A stretch of DNA of 64,000 nucleotides from Clostridium sulfidigenes (lineage in GTDB: Bacteria > Bacillota > Clostridia > Clostridiales > Clostridiaceae), in the NCBI RefSeq assembly GCF_000732635.1, contig NZ_JPMD01000002.1, forward strand, positions 39,777 to 103,776, written 5' to 3'. The notes below the pieces were generated by a model. The model was given only the letters and a program-made list of their open reading frames with translations, was not told the origin of the DNA and ran no database searches. Positions 8,478 through 17,458 of this stretch are shown here, piece after piece; position 1 is the stretch's first letter, and each line of letters opens with the position of its first letter. Made by a program: the position numbers and the translations under genes.

Positions 8478-9098
8478 ATGAATTTTGTAAATGATTTTTT
8501 AAATACAATAATAACTACTATACAAGGATTTGGATATCCTGGTGTATTCTTAGCGGTATTTTTAGAATATTCCTGTTTTCCATTGCCTAGTGAAGTACTG
8601 TTGCCTTTTATAGGTCTTTTAGCTTCTTATGGTAACTTTAGCTTTATTGGAGTTATTCTTCTTAGTACTGGGGCAGGATTAATTGGTTCAACTCTTTGCT
8701 ATACCATTGGATACTTTGGAGGTTCTCCTATAATAAATTGGCTTTGTAGTAAATCTTCTGGTGCAAAAAAGAGTTTCAATAAGTTAGATTTATTTCTTGA
8801 TAAGTATGGAAAACCTGCTGTGTTTCTAAGTAGATTATTCCCTTTAACTAGAACTTACATATCTCTAGCTGTAGGAGCTGTAAAAATGAGTTATTCTCAA
8901 TTTATATTATACTCCCTTGGGGGTATAACTATTTGGAACATAATTCTTATATCTTTAGGATATTTTTTAGGTGAAAATACTGACCTAATTCAAAAGATTT
9001 TAAAAGATTATTCTATTGTAGCTATAGCTATTCTAGTAATTTGTTTTGGATTCTTAGCTTATAAATTTATGAAAAAAAGAAAGAATTCCTTGGAGTAA
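8478..9098 (+). CDS. DedA-family membrane protein
   Basis: A 206-residue integral membrane protein. It has the DedA signature: an early re-entrant part with E-Y-S-C-F-P-L-P-S-E-V-L-L-P, a G-x-x-x-G-S-T-L-C-Y segment, and F-L-S-R-L-F-P-L-T-R-T-Y-I-S near 120-133, the conserved F-x-R-x-x-P-x-x-R motif. DedA proteins are now associated with lipid carrier/phospholipid flipping and envelope homeostasis. SD TTGAGGTG precedes the ATG, and a terminator follows. It stands alone; the operon partners are unknown. Confidence 0.88.
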   Translation: MNFVNDFLNTIITTIQGFGYPGVFLAVFLEYSCFPLPSEVLLPFIGLLASYGNFSFIGVILLSTGAGLIGSTLCYTIGYFGGSPIINWLCSKSSGAKKSFNKLDLFLDKYGKPAVFLSRLFPLTRTYISLAVGAVKMSYSQFILYSLGGITIWNIILISLGYFLGENTDLIQKILKDYSIVAIAILVICFGFLAYKFMKKRKNSLE

Positions 9099-9102
9099 TT
9101 TT

Positions 9103-9144
9103 AAAGAGGCTATGTGAAAATAATTATTCTCATAGCCTCTTTTT
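9103..9144. terminator. bidirectional terminator between dedA-like and asrC
   Basis: AAAGAGGCTATG...CATAGCCTCTTTTT hairpin, with A-run and T-run suitable for both convergent genes. Confidence 0.85.
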
Positions 9145-9161
9145 AGATTAATTAATAATTT

Positions 9162-10124
9162 TTAATACTTAATTCCATCCCAATACATGGTTTCTTGAAC
9201 AACAGTTTTATCAGAAAGCTTAACTCCCTCCATTGCCCACTTTTTAAATTCTGGGAAGCCTGTTCTATCTACAATATATCCTATATGTTCCTTACCACCT
9301 GGTGCATCCTTATCTATATATTCCTTAACATAGCTGTAGGTGTTACAGATTATTTTTATTATACTCTCTTCGTCTACCCAAGCTATAAAATCCTTAGCTA
9401 AACGTGGATTTTTCTTTCCTGTTCTACCTAAAAGTACAAGCTTATAATATTTTTCTCTGCTTCTAGTCCATGCATCAGTTGGACATGCTATTACACACTC
9501 TCCACACCCTATACACTTCTTATGATCACGCTGGATTTTGTAGTTATTCATGGTTAATGCTCCAGTGGACTTCTTTGTACATGCTCTTACACAAGCTCCA
9601 CAGGATACACATTTATTCATATCATATTGAGGTTCTGTCATCCCTATTATTCCAAAATCATTTAGTCTAACTTTTCCACAGTCATTAGAACATCCTGTTA
9701 AAGCTACTTTGAAGTGTAAATCATTGGGGAAGATGGCCTTTTCTATCTTCTTTGCAAATTCCGTTGTATTGTAATTAGCATATGGGCAGATATTGTTTCC
9801 TACACAGGCAGATATATTTCTAGTTCCAGCTGCAGAGTAACCCTTTCCTTCATCTGTTTGATTAATTTCTAATCCTTCAATGATTGGTTGCAATAATTCA
9901 TTTACTTTATCTATATCTTCAAAGCTAATACCTGGTACTTCAAAGCCTTGCCTCATAGTAATGTTTACAGTTCCATCACCGTATTTTTCTGCAATCTCTT
10001 GAATCATGGCTAAATATTTAGCATCCATCTTTCCCCCTGGAACACGAATTCTTGATGCTGTATATCCTCTTCTTTTTGTAACCCTAAATGCATTCTTTTT
10101 TAGGTTTTTAGTGTTTATATCCAT
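9162..10124 (-). CDS. asrC: anaerobic sulfite reductase subunit C (siroheme subunit)
   Basis: About 320 residues from ATG 10124 (SD GGAGGTG; the open frame starts 15 nt earlier inside the SD). Siroheme/4Fe-4S cysteines occur as C-V-G-N-N-I-C-P-Y and, about 43 residues later, L-T-G-C-S-N-D-C. Two ferredoxin clusters follow (CVSCGACVRACTKK and CIGCGECVIACP). The subunit carries out six-electron reduction of sulfite to sulfide, fed by AsrA/AsrB. It is the third gene of asrABC, and the start lies just behind the asrB stop. Length matches AsrC of clostridia. Confidence 0.94.
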   Translation of the reverse strand: MDINTKNLKKNAFRVTKRRGYTASRIRVPGGKMDAKYLAMIQEIAEKYGDGTVNITMRQGFEVPGISFEDIDKVNELLQPIIEGLEINQTDEGKGYSAAGTRNISACVGNNICPYANYNTTEFAKKIEKAIFPNDLHFKVALTGCSNDCGKVRLNDFGIIGMTEPQYDMNKCVSCGACVRACTKKSTGALTMNNYKIQRDHKKCIGCGECVIACPTDAWTRSREKYYKLVLLGRTGKKNPRLAKDFIAWVDEESIIKIICNTYSYVKEYIDKDAPGGKEHIGYIVDRTGFPEFKKWAMEGVKLSDKTVVQETMYWDGIKY

Positions 10125-10139
10125 GTAATTCACCTCCAA

Positions 10140-10934
10140 TTAATCTATTAACTCTTTGCCCTTTGTATAGTTAAACACAGGTCCATCTAGGCATATATAC
10201 GTATCATCTATCTTACAATGTCCACATTTTCCAATACCACAACACATTTTTCTCTCTTGAGAAATCCAAATATTTTTTTCTAGAATTCCTCTTTTTAAGA
10301 ATTCAGCCACAGTAAACTTCATCATAATTGGTGGTCCTACCACAACTACTTGTACATCATTAATATCATCTATCTTCATATCTGGAATGTACTTAGTCAC
10401 CATTCCAACATTTCCTCCATAGCTCTCCTCTGCCTTATCTACAGTAAGAATTAATTCCATGGTGTTATTCCATCTCTTAATATCTTCTTTAAATAAAACA
10501 TCTTCAGGAGATTTAAATCCACAAATTAGAGAAAACTTTTTAGCATCCTGTGGATTATTACCAAAATAGTCCACAATTCCTCTTACTGGAGAAAGTCCTG
10601 TACCTCCAGCTACTACAATAACTTCATGCCCTTTATAATTATCTATATCGAAACCATTTCCATAGGGTCCTCTTAAAAATAATTTATCACCTACATAGTT
10701 ACTAAATATTTCATCAGTAACCTTTCCTACCTTACGTATTGTTAAATCAACAGTTCCTTCTCCAATACCACTTACTGATATAGGTGCTTCTCCATATTTA
10801 GGTATTGATACTTCAAAGAACTGTCCTGGTTTCACATTACCAATATAGCTCATTCTAAAGGTATACTCAATTTCTGTATGCTTTATTACTTCCTTTATTT
10901 CTGAAATAAAAGGTATATATTCATTCTTATTCAT
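10140..10934 (-). CDS. asrB: anaerobic sulfite reductase subunit B (FAD/NAD-binding)
   Basis: 264 residues of the ferredoxin-NADP reductase/dihydroorotate dehydrogenase electron-transfer type. An FAD-binding barrel (RGPYGNGF near 87) is followed by an NAD-binding domain (VVAGGTGLSPVRG near 110) and a C-terminal 2Fe-2S motif CCGIGKCGHCKI. It passes electrons from NAD(P)H to AsrA/AsrC in the cytosol. The ATG follows directly after the asrA stop (10935-10937), with GAGGTG inside the end of asrA, so the genes are translationally coupled. Confidence 0.94.
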   Translation of the reverse strand: MNKNEYIPFISEIKEVIKHTEIEYTFRMSYIGNVKPGQFFEVSIPKYGEAPISVSGIGEGTVDLTIRKVGKVTDEIFSNYVGDKLFLRGPYGNGFDIDNYKGHEVIVVAGGTGLSPVRGIVDYFGNNPQDAKKFSLICGFKSPEDVLFKEDIKRWNNTMELILTVDKAEESYGGNVGMVTKYIPDMKIDDINDVQVVVVGPPIMMKFTVAEFLKRGILEKNIWISQERKMCCGIGKCGHCKIDDTYICLDGPVFNYTKGKELID

Positions 10935-11942
10935 CTATTTCACCTCATCACATGCTGATTGCAATTTATTAATACAGTTACTAAATGAAATGTATTCTGG
11001 GCATATATCATCACATCTACCACAGCCTACACACATATGGTAACCCCATTTTTTCTTGTAATCATATACTTTGTGTAGCACCTTAAAACGCATTCTTTGA
11101 CCCTTATTTTGTCTAAAACTATGTCCTCCAGCCATATCAGTAAATCCATCCACTTGACAGGAAGACCATACTCTTCTACGCTCTCCTACATTTTTATTAT
11201 CTTGATAGAAAATATCTTGCATAGTGAAGCAAGTACATGTAGGACAGACAAAATTACAACGACCACAAGCAATGCATCTTTGATTATATTCCTCCCACAT
11301 GGTAGATTTCATAACATCTAGACTAAGTTCTTCTGGAATGTTAACGGTAACATTGTTTTCAGAAATAAATTTAGGTTCTACCTCTATAGTATCAGCCTCT
11401 TTTTTCTCTAATAAAATGTCAAAAGTTTCACATTTACTATCAAAGTAAACTTCATGATTTTCTACCCTAATGTATCCATCATAATTATTTGATTTATTAG
11501 TTCCCATATCTACACAGAAACAATTTTCAAAGGTTCTTTCACACCCCATCAATATGAATTTTGTATTCTCTCTAAGTCTTTTGTAATAGTAATCTTCAAA
11601 GCCATTTCTTAAGTATATATCATCCATTCTTTTTACAGCATGTAAGTCGCAACTTCTTAAAAACACTATTGATCCTTTAGATTTAGGGGCTGCTTCCCTT
11701 ACTTCATCTTCAGTAAAATAAAGTAGAGTTTCAGATTGTGGTAATAACACTTCCTTAAAGGAAAAATGAGATTTTTCATCAAAAACTATATCTTCAACCT
11801 TTGATATTTGCCCATATCTAACTCTGTCTGTATCGGAAAAGTTTGCACCACCCTTAATTAATATAGGAGCATATATTATATACTCTGATGAAAGCTCTTT
11901 TAAAATTTCATTGAATTTTTCTAAATATAATTTGTAACCCAT
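10935..11942 (-). CDS. asrA: anaerobic sulfite reductase subunit A
   Basis: 335 residues. The C-terminal part has two cysteine clusters for 4Fe-4S centres, CIACGRCNFVCP with a following T-C-x-C, and CVGCGRCDDICP. The N-terminal half contains the AsrA-type FLRSCDLHAVKRMDD stretch, also found in hydrogenase beta-like proteins. The subunit mediates electron transfer within AsrABC. SD AGAGGTG lies 4 nt before the ATG. First of the three asr genes, 9 bp after the channel gene, so the operon probably starts with the channel. Confidence 0.94.
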   Translation of the reverse strand: MGYKLYLEKFNEILKELSSEYIIYAPILIKGGANFSDTDRVRYGQISKVEDIVFDEKSHFSFKEVLLPQSETLLYFTEDEVREAAPKSKGSIVFLRSCDLHAVKRMDDIYLRNGFEDYYYKRLRENTKFILMGCERTFENCFCVDMGTNKSNNYDGYIRVENHEVYFDSKCETFDILLEKKEADTIEVEPKFISENNVTVNIPEELSLDVMKSTMWEEYNQRCIACGRCNFVCPTCTCFTMQDIFYQDNKNVGERRRVWSSCQVDGFTDMAGGHSFRQNKGQRMRFKVLHKVYDYKKKWGYHMCVGCGRCDDICPEYISFSNCINKLQSACDEVK

Positions 11943-11951
11943 AATTCACCT

Positions 11952-12725
11952 CTAATTTACTTTTTTTCTTGATATAATGTAGTATGGAAGAGCTACGAAG
12001 AAAATACCTCCAACCATATTACCAAGTGTTACAACTAAAATATTATATATATATCCACCTATGGTGACATAAGCATCAAAAGGTGATAATAAACCTATTG
12101 TTAATACTGTCATATTAGCGATACTGTGCTCAAATCCTACTGTAATAAAAATAAATAAGCACCAAAATATCATAATTAATTTTGCTACTTCTTCTTTGCA
12201 TTTAAATCCACACCAAACTGCTAAACACACTAATATATTGCAAAATACTCCACGGAAAAATAATGGTATAAGTGGTATTGTCATTTTTATTTCTGATGCC
12301 TTTGCAATGTATTCACCAACACTACCTGTAGCTAAACCTGATAATTTAAACATTACTCCTGCTATAATTGAACCTAGTAGATTTCCTAAAAAACATACTA
12401 ACCATAGCTTCATAGTCCCTTTCCATGGTACATCCTTATTTAGGGATGCCGATGCTAGTACAAAGTTATTTCCTGTAAATAATTCTCCCCCTGCCATTAT
12501 AACTAGACTCAATGCTCCACCAAAAGCTAATCCCATAACAATCTTTATAGCACCTGAACCTGCTGATGTCAGTTGACCTCCTATGGTAAAGATAAGAATA
12601 GAACCTAATCCTATAAATAATCCCGCTAACATAGAAGAAATAAAATATCCTATAGGGTTTTCATTTAACAATTGCATCTTTGTTTTACCAGCTGCACATA
12701 CTTTGTTAAAATCTCCACAAACCAT
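11952..12725 (-). CDS. FocA/NirC-family channel, likely hydrosulfide/sulfite channel
   Basis: 257 residues with six membrane helices and the formate/nitrite transporter repeats: a GGALSLVIMAGGELFTGNN segment (first half, with the selectivity-loop motif ending in F-T-G-N-N) and the VGFEHSIANMT segment that holds the channel histidine and S-I-A-N-M. Because it lies directly upstream of asrABC, I infer export of HS- or import of sulfite, as known for the Fnt3/HSC channels linked to asr in clostridia. Likely first gene of the operon, with SD AGGGA before the ATG. Confidence 0.85.
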   Translation of the reverse strand: MVCGDFNKVCAAGKTKMQLLNENPIGYFISSMLAGLFIGLGSILIFTIGGQLTSAGSGAIKIVMGLAFGGALSLVIMAGGELFTGNNFVLASASLNKDVPWKGTMKLWLVCFLGNLLGSIIAGVMFKLSGLATGSVGEYIAKASEIKMTIPLIPLFFRGVFCNILVCLAVWCGFKCKEEVAKLIMIFWCLFIFITVGFEHSIANMTVLTIGLLSPFDAYVTIGGYIYNILVVTLGNMVGGIFFVALPYYIISRKKVN

Positions 12726-12780
12726 AATAAATCCCTTCCCTCTTTTATAATTATAGCTTCATTATAGGCTTATAAAATTT

Positions 12781-12812
12781 AAAGCACCGTGATAAAAATC
12801 ACGGTGCTTTAA
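12781..12812. terminator. terminator overlapping the 3' end of the Crp/Fnr gene
   Basis: Perfect arms AAAGCACCGTGAT and ATCACGGTGCTTT with a 4-nt loop. The minus-strand arm encodes the last codons (F-K-A-P-stop) of the regulator gene. Confidence 0.8.
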
Positions 12813-13491
12813 AATATTCTAAAAGTTTTTCTTTATTTTTTATTATAAATTTTTTATTATTGTATTCAATTAATCCCAATTCACTAAGTTCTTTACATGC
12901 CCTTGATATGGTCTCCCTTTGTGCTCCAAATAAGTCTGCTAGATAGGTTATACTAATCTCCATATCTATTAATATACCATTGTCATCAGCTACCCCATAA
13001 TCCCTACCTAGTTTCCAAAGCTTTGACGCAACTCTCTTTCCCATATTTAAAACTCCAGTAGTATTTTTAAATTGTCTATACATTCTTCTTACTTTTAAAG
13101 ATAAAGATGACAGTACCATTTTTGTAAACTCAAAGTCTGATTCCATGACTTGTAAAAGCTCCATAGTGTTACAATACATTATTTGAGAGTCCTCTATGGT
13201 TTCACAATTTATAGATGCAGTAGAACTTTGTAATATAACTTCATTTATAAGATCACCTAGCCCCAATATAAATATAACCTTTTTTTGACCCTTTTCATTG
13301 AACTTATATAGTGATACTTTTCCCTTTAATACTATGTAGATATTATCTACAATATCCTTATCTCTAAATAGTACCTTCCCCTTTTCATACCTAGTGACTC
13401 TAGTGATATTAGATAACTTTCTTAAAGTATTTTCATCTATGTTATTAAAACCCGGGAGCTCTTTCAATTCTTCTAAATTAACATATCTCAT
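12799..13491 (-). CDS. Crp/Fnr-family transcriptional regulator
   Basis: 230 residues: an N-terminal cyclic-nucleotide-binding-like barrel (about 20-135) and a C-terminal helix-turn-helix (about 165-215) with A-D-L-F-G-A-Q-R-E-T-I-S-R-A. Fnr-type iron-sulfur cysteines at the N-terminus are absent, so it is not a classical Fnr oxygen sensor. It lies directly upstream of the channel-asrABC operon on the same strand, separated by the terminator, and is the obvious candidate for its regulator. The ligand is unknown. Its 3' end is embedded in the terminator hairpin. Confidence 0.88.
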   Translation of the reverse strand: MRYVNLEELKELPGFNNIDENTLRKLSNITRVTRYEKGKVLFRDKDIVDNIYIVLKGKVSLYKFNEKGQKKVIFILGLGDLINEVILQSSTASINCETIEDSQIMYCNTMELLQVMESDFEFTKMVLSSLSLKVRRMYRQFKNTTGVLNMGKRVASKLWKLGRDYGVADDNGILIDMEISITYLADLFGAQRETISRACKELSELGLIEYNNKKFIIKNKEKLLEYFKAP

Positions 13492-13931
13492 TTTCTAAAT
13501 TACCCCAATCATTTTTTAATTAATTTATTATCCATATCCCACATGTTTTTCAAGATTTATTTATATAAATGTACTACAAGTCTCCACTTAATTATATATT
13601 AACAAATATGTTTACTAAATACATTAACTTTTAATTGAAAGTTATTTTCAATTATATTGACATATGTAAAATATTATAGTAATATGAATTTATTGATAAT
13701 AGTTATCAATTATTATTAAATCCTTAATCTTTTATATTTATCTTATATAGGAAATTTCCTTCTATTTACTTCAGGAGGATTTTCCCTATTTTTTGTCCTT
13801 TTAAGTTCTATACTTTAATTTATATTTTTAACAGCCTCTATTATATAGTATATATCTTTAACCATATAAACTACAAAATTCTATATTAAATTAAGAAAGT
13901 TATCTAAAAAAATAAAAAGTATACCCAGCTT
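13492..13931. other. intergenic region between regulator and cbiQ
   Basis: About 440 bp, strongly AT-rich. It should hold the promoter of the Crp/Fnr gene. I see no gene; the only notable item is a perfect inverted repeat at 13692-13710 (separate entry) and the cbiQ terminator at the right end. Confidence 0.6.
13692..13710. promoter_or_regulatory. perfect inverted repeat ATTGATAA-TAG-TTATCAAT, possible operator
   Basis: Eight-base arms with a 3-nt spacer, about 200 bp upstream of the Crp/Fnr start. Spacing and AT pattern resemble a Fur- or PerR-type box, but no regulator can be assigned. Confidence 0.35.
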
Positions 13932-13951
13932 CTAAAACCACTTAGGTATAC
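13919..13951 (-). terminator. terminator at the end of cbiQ
   Basis: Arms GTATACC and GGTATAC, followed on minus by TTTTTATTTTTTT. The 5' arm overlaps the last cbiQ codons. Confidence 0.65.
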
Positions 13952-14639
13952 TCACCAAAATAATAAGAAATGTAATATATCCTACTATTATAGCTATTCT
14001 TTTATATGACAAATGGAATTCTTCAAAGCCATAATAAATATTTCCTCTATAGCCTCTACTGTTAATTCCATCCTTAATTTCTTTCCAACGTTTTAAAGTA
14101 TTAATAAAAAGTAAAGCAGCAAGACTTCCTGAATCCTTAACCTTATTCTTAAAACCACCAAAGGCGCCTCTACATAACATACTCTTCCGTAATGTTTGAA
14201 ATTCATCATCTATAAGTATTAAAAATCTCTCCATAGACTTTCCTATATCACAAATATCTCTAAGCCAACTTATCTTAGAGAATATATAAAATACATGATC
14301 TGTAGGTGTAGTTAAAGTTAAAAAACTAACGGATATCCCCCCAGATACCGCCTTTAATATAAGTATTAAAGTACTATACCATCCATAATCAAATACAAAG
14401 GTTATAGAAGAAACTAAAGCAAATAAAAAAGTTGCCTCTACAAAGTGTTTTACTATATGCATAGGGTTCTTATAAACAATATGAAGTACAAGAAAAAACA
14501 TTATATTTATAACCAAAGGATAGCACCTAGTTGTAAAACTAAGTGCTATTATTGGTAATATACATAAAATTATTTTCTCTATAGGATGAATATTTGCTAA
14601 TTTACTTAGCTTTGAATATGAAAGTACTGTCCTTAACAT
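13932..14639 (-). CDS. cbiQ: cobalt ECF transporter T component CbiQ
   Basis: 235 residues with five or so membrane helices and the EcfT/CbiQ coupling motifs in the cytoplasmic loop, including S-M-L-C-R-G-A-F-G and later I-N-S-R-G-Y-R-G (A-R-G/S-R-G type) that contact the ATPase. It scaffolds the cobalt transporter. It overlaps cbiN by 7 nt. No cbiO ATPase gene follows: a terminator closes the operon here, so the ATPase must be elsewhere or shared. Confidence 0.9.
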   Translation of the reverse strand: MLRTVLSYSKLSKLANIHPIEKIILCILPIIALSFTTRCYPLVINIMFFLVLHIVYKNPMHIVKHFVEATFLFALVSSITFVFDYGWYSTLILILKAVSGGISVSFLTLTTPTDHVFYIFSKISWLRDICDIGKSMERFLILIDDEFQTLRKSMLCRGAFGGFKNKVKDSGSLAALLFINTLKRWKEIKDGINSRGYRGNIYYGFEEFHLSYKRIAIIVGYITFLIILVSIPKWF

Positions 14640-14944
14640 TCTTTCACTTTTCCACCTACATTAGTCTTAGCTCCCTTATTCTTTGAAGCTCCTTTTTTAA
14701 CACCAATGTAGTATCCTATGAATCCAGCCCCAATTGCTGCTTGTAAACAGAAAAGGAAGCTTTCAATTTCTCCTGATGGTGGTTCCCACATAGGAGCTGC
14801 CCAAGGTTCATAATCTCCATTTAATTCTTGGATTTTAACTTCAATTTCTCCATCGGCACCATTAAATTCACCATTTCTACCTAAGAATAAAGATCCTACC
14901 ACAATTGCTATACATAATAAAATTAATCCTATATTTTTTTTCAT
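14633..14944 (-). CDS. cbiN: cobalt transport protein CbiN
   Basis: 103 residues: an N-terminal membrane helix (about 4-23), an extracytoplasmic part with the conserved F-N-G-A-D-G and Y-x-P-W-A-x-P-x-W-E-P-P-S-G-E-I-E segments, and a second helix (about 65-85). These are the standard CbiN features; CbiN loads Co2+ into CbiM. One base separates it from the cbiM stop. Start ATG 14944; the A8 run right behind the start is in frame. Confidence 0.93.
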   Translation of the reverse strand: MKKNIGLILLCIAIVVGSLFLGRNGEFNGADGEIEVKIQELNGDYEPWAAPMWEPPSGEIESFLFCLQAAIGAGFIGYYIGVKKGASKNKGAKTNVGGKVKEC

Positions 14945-14945
14945 A

Positions 14946-15686
14946 TTATCTTACACCTCCAACTTCTAATAACTCCTCAGAGGCATGTTTTTCTATAAAG
15001 TCAAATATCATAACAGTTATTATTCCTTCTACTACAGCAAGTGGAACTTGAGTTATAGCAAATATTGATACAAACTTTATAAACGCCGCTGCAAATCCAC
15101 CTGTAGTAGCTGGGAATGCAAGTCCAAGTTGAATGGATGTAACTAGATATGTTGCTAAGTCCCCTAAAGTTGCACCAAGGAATATTGCTAATTTTTTATT
15201 TTTATTTTTAAACACCTTATAAATTGCGAAGGCTACTATTGGTCCTGCAATACCCATTGATAAAACGTTAGCTCCTAAAGTTGTTAATCCTCCATGAGCT
15301 AAGAAAAGCGCTTGGAATAAAAGAACTACTATAGAAACCACAGACATAGCAAATGGTCCAAATATCATTGCTCCAAGACCTGTACCTGTTGGATGTGATG
15401 AACTTCCTGTAACAGAAGGCAATTTCATTGCTGATAATACAAAAGCAAAAGCCCCAATCAATGCTAATAGCATTTTTAAATCCTTGCTACTCATTGTTTT
15501 TTTTCTTATATCTCTAATTCCTAATGCTACAAATGGAACGCATGCTACAAAATAAAAAGCACACCAAGCCATTGGTAAAAACCCTTCTGCAATATGCATA
15601 CCATAAGCTAATTTAGGCACTGTAAAGAATAGTGCTAATGCCCATATAAATACAAATGATTTTTTAGTAATACTTGATTTATTCAT
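14946..15686 (-). CDS. cbiM: cobalt ECF transporter S component CbiM
   Basis: 246 residues. After an N-terminal hydrophobic leader the mature N-terminus reads M-H-I-A-E-G-F-L-P, whose Met-His binds cobalt in CbiM. Another histidine-bearing motif, S-S-H-P-T-G-T-G-L-G-A, lies near 95-105. Seven or so membrane helices. First gene of cbiMNQ. It has its own promoter region (15687-15921) rather than a visible riboswitch, unlike the cbi biosynthesis operon. Confidence 0.93.
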   Translation of the reverse strand: MNKSSITKKSFVFIWALALFFTVPKLAYGMHIAEGFLPMAWCAFYFVACVPFVALGIRDIRKKTMSSKDLKMLLALIGAFAFVLSAMKLPSVTGSSSHPTGTGLGAMIFGPFAMSVVSIVVLLFQALFLAHGGLTTLGANVLSMGIAGPIVAFAIYKVFKNKNKKLAIFLGATLGDLATYLVTSIQLGLAFPATTGGFAAAFIKFVSIFAITQVPLAVVEGIITVMIFDFIEKHASEELLEVGGVR

Positions 15687-15869
15687 AATTTTTCCCCCTT
15701 ATATTTAGTAAAATTGATTTAATTTAAATATAATACCGCTAGCAATGCTTATATTTAAATTTCTATATATTTAACTGTAGCTAAATAATGTGATTATAAA
15801 TAATATACTTAACGTGCACTTTAAATATATTAGTATACAATCTATAACATAACTTTTTGTTTTGTATAA

Positions 15870-15900
15870 AAAAAGTTACTCCCACCGTCACCCGAGTCTT
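15870..15900 (-). terminator. possible terminator of the cbi operon
   Basis: A GC-rich patch in an AT-rich gap 20 bp after the cbiJ stop. On minus it reads ACTC-GGGTGACGGTGG-GAGT, followed by TTTTTTT. The stem is only about 4-5 bp, so the call is weak. The rest of the 235-bp gap holds only AT-rich promoter-like sequence for cbiM. Confidence 0.35.
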
Positions 15901-15921
15901 TTATTACACTTTGAAATGTTA

Positions 15922-16695
15922 CTAATAGTTTTCTTTGTTGCTACAGATATAGTGACTTAATTTTTCTTCATCATTAAAGACAATGCCGTAATCCATGGTC
16001 TTTCTTTCTACTACAAAAACTTTAATTCCCATGTCTATGGCAGCCTTTATTTTTTCATAAGTTCCACCTTGTGGACCACTGTCCTTTGTTATTAAAGCCT
16101 TACCATCATATTCTTTTATAAAGGCTTTATTTAGTTCATAGCCTATAGGTCCTTTTATGAATATCAAATCCTCTACTCTAACACCTAACGCAAATACTTC
16201 CTCCATAACTTTTAAAGAAGGTAGCACTCTATGAACTATTCTATTCTTAAGTTTTAACTCTAGTATCTTATCTATATTTCTACTTCCTGTAGTATTTAAA
16301 ATACATCCATCTATATCTTTTAGGGCTTCTCCTAATTCTTCATAGGTTGGCACCTCTATTATCAAATCATTTTTAGGTAACGTATCTAAAGTACTTTGTC
16401 TTTCATACCTTACATACTCAATTCCCATATCCTTTGCTATCTTCATAGCTGTTCCACTTATTTGAACTGCATAGGGATGAGATGCATCTACAATTACCCT
16501 TACACCACTTTTCATAAATAATGCTTTTAACTCTTCATAAACTAAAGGTTTATCATTTAATATTTTATATTTATAATCCACTAAAAGCTCTCCACCATAG
16601 GTTGTAGCTGTGGATACTAAAATGTTATCTGTATATTTATTTAGATGGGAAAGAATTACCTTTCCCTCTGATGTACCTACTATTAAAGCTATCAT
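15922..16695 (-). CDS. cbiJ: precorrin-6A/cobalt-precorrin-6A reductase
   Basis: 257 residues of the CobK/CbiJ family. A Rossmann-like N-terminus (ALIVGTSEGKVI) is followed by a V-D-A-S-H-P-Y-A-V-Q-I-S segment near 73 and T-K-D-S-G-P-Q-G-G near 210, both diagnostic for the family. It reduces the macrocycle of cobalt-precorrin-6A with a nicotinamide cofactor. Last gene of the cbi operon. In the cobalt-early pathway implied by cbiK, the name CbiJ fits. Confidence 0.92.
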   Translation of the reverse strand: MIALIVGTSEGKVILSHLNKYTDNILVSTATTYGGELLVDYKYKILNDKPLVYEELKALFMKSGVRVIVDASHPYAVQISGTAMKIAKDMGIEYVRYERQSTLDTLPKNDLIIEVPTYEELGEALKDIDGCILNTTGSRNIDKILELKLKNRIVHRVLPSLKVMEEVFALGVRVEDLIFIKGPIGYELNKAFIKEYDGKALITKDSGPQGGTYEKIKAAIDMGIKVFVVERKTMDYGIVFNDEEKLSHYICSNKENY

Positions 16696-16716
16696 TGTAA
16701 TTCTCCCCCTAAATGC

Positions 16717-17442
16717 CTACTTGTTTTCTAATTTATATCCTCTTGGAGTTATAAATAATCCATCTTTTATATAACTCTTAGTGTTTCCTATAATAACCAT
16801 AGTCATCATATCTACTATAGAATCATCAAAGGTTCCTATAGTGCAAACTGTAGCTTCTTGACCTTCTCTTAAGGCATGCTTAACAATAGCAACTGGTGTA
16901 TCTTCATTTCTATATTCCTTTATTATATCTATAGCTTCTCTTAAGTAATGAGGTCTTCCCTTACTCTTTGGATTATAAAGAGATATTATAAAATCCCCTT
17001 CTGCTGCAAGCTTAACTCTCTTCTTTATATCTTCATAAGGAGTCATTAAATCACTTAAGCTTATGTTGCAGTTATCATGCATAAGTGGAGCTCCAACTAT
17101 TGATCCTGCTGAAGATGATGCTGTAACCCCTGGGATTACCTCTACTTCTTCATCCTTTTTCATTTCAAGAATTAACCCAGCCATACCATAGATTCCAGCA
17201 TCTCCTGTACTTACTACAGCTACCGTTCCTTCACTAGTTAATCTTAAAGCTTCCTGGCATCTTGCCTCTTCACCCATCATTCCTGTAGAATAAACTTTCT
17301 TACCATCTAAAAGTGGCTTTATCATTTCTATATACTTTGTGTATCCTACTACTATATCGCTTTCTTCTATAGCCTTTACAGCTTTAATTGTCATGTAATC
17401 AAGTCCTCCTGGACCGATTCCTACTACATATAATTTTCCCAT
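16717..17442 (-). CDS. cbiH: cobalt-precorrin-3 C17-methyltransferase
   Basis: 241 residues of the SAM-dependent tetrapyrrole methylase family. Starts V-V-G-I-G-P-G-G, then a V-V-S-T-G-D-A-G-I-Y-G-M-A-G motif near 77-90, with L-Y-N-P-K-S-K-G-R typical for CobJ/CbiH. It performs the ring-contraction methylation at C17. SD GGAGG precedes the ATG, and 16 bp separate it from cbiG. Confidence 0.93.
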   Translation of the reverse strand: MGKLYVVGIGPGGLDYMTIKAVKAIEESDIVVGYTKYIEMIKPLLDGKKVYSTGMMGEEARCQEALRLTSEGTVAVVSTGDAGIYGMAGLILEMKKDEEVEVIPGVTASSSAGSIVGAPLMHDNCNISLSDLMTPYEDIKKRVKLAAEGDFIISLYNPKSKGRPHYLREAIDIIKEYRNEDTPVAIVKHALREGQEATVCTIGTFDDSIVDMMTMVIIGNTKSYIKDGLFITPRGYKLENK

Positions 17443-17458
17443 TATTTTTCCTCCATTA

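Noticed and set aside
12196..12576. 126-codon plus frame opposite the FocA/NirC channel
   Set aside because: Antisense shadow of a membrane protein gene.
15870..15900. Metal-sensing riboswitch (NiCo-type) before cbiM
   Set aside because: The GC-rich patch is too short, lies 180 bp from cbiM next to the cbiJ stop, and lacks the NiCo core.
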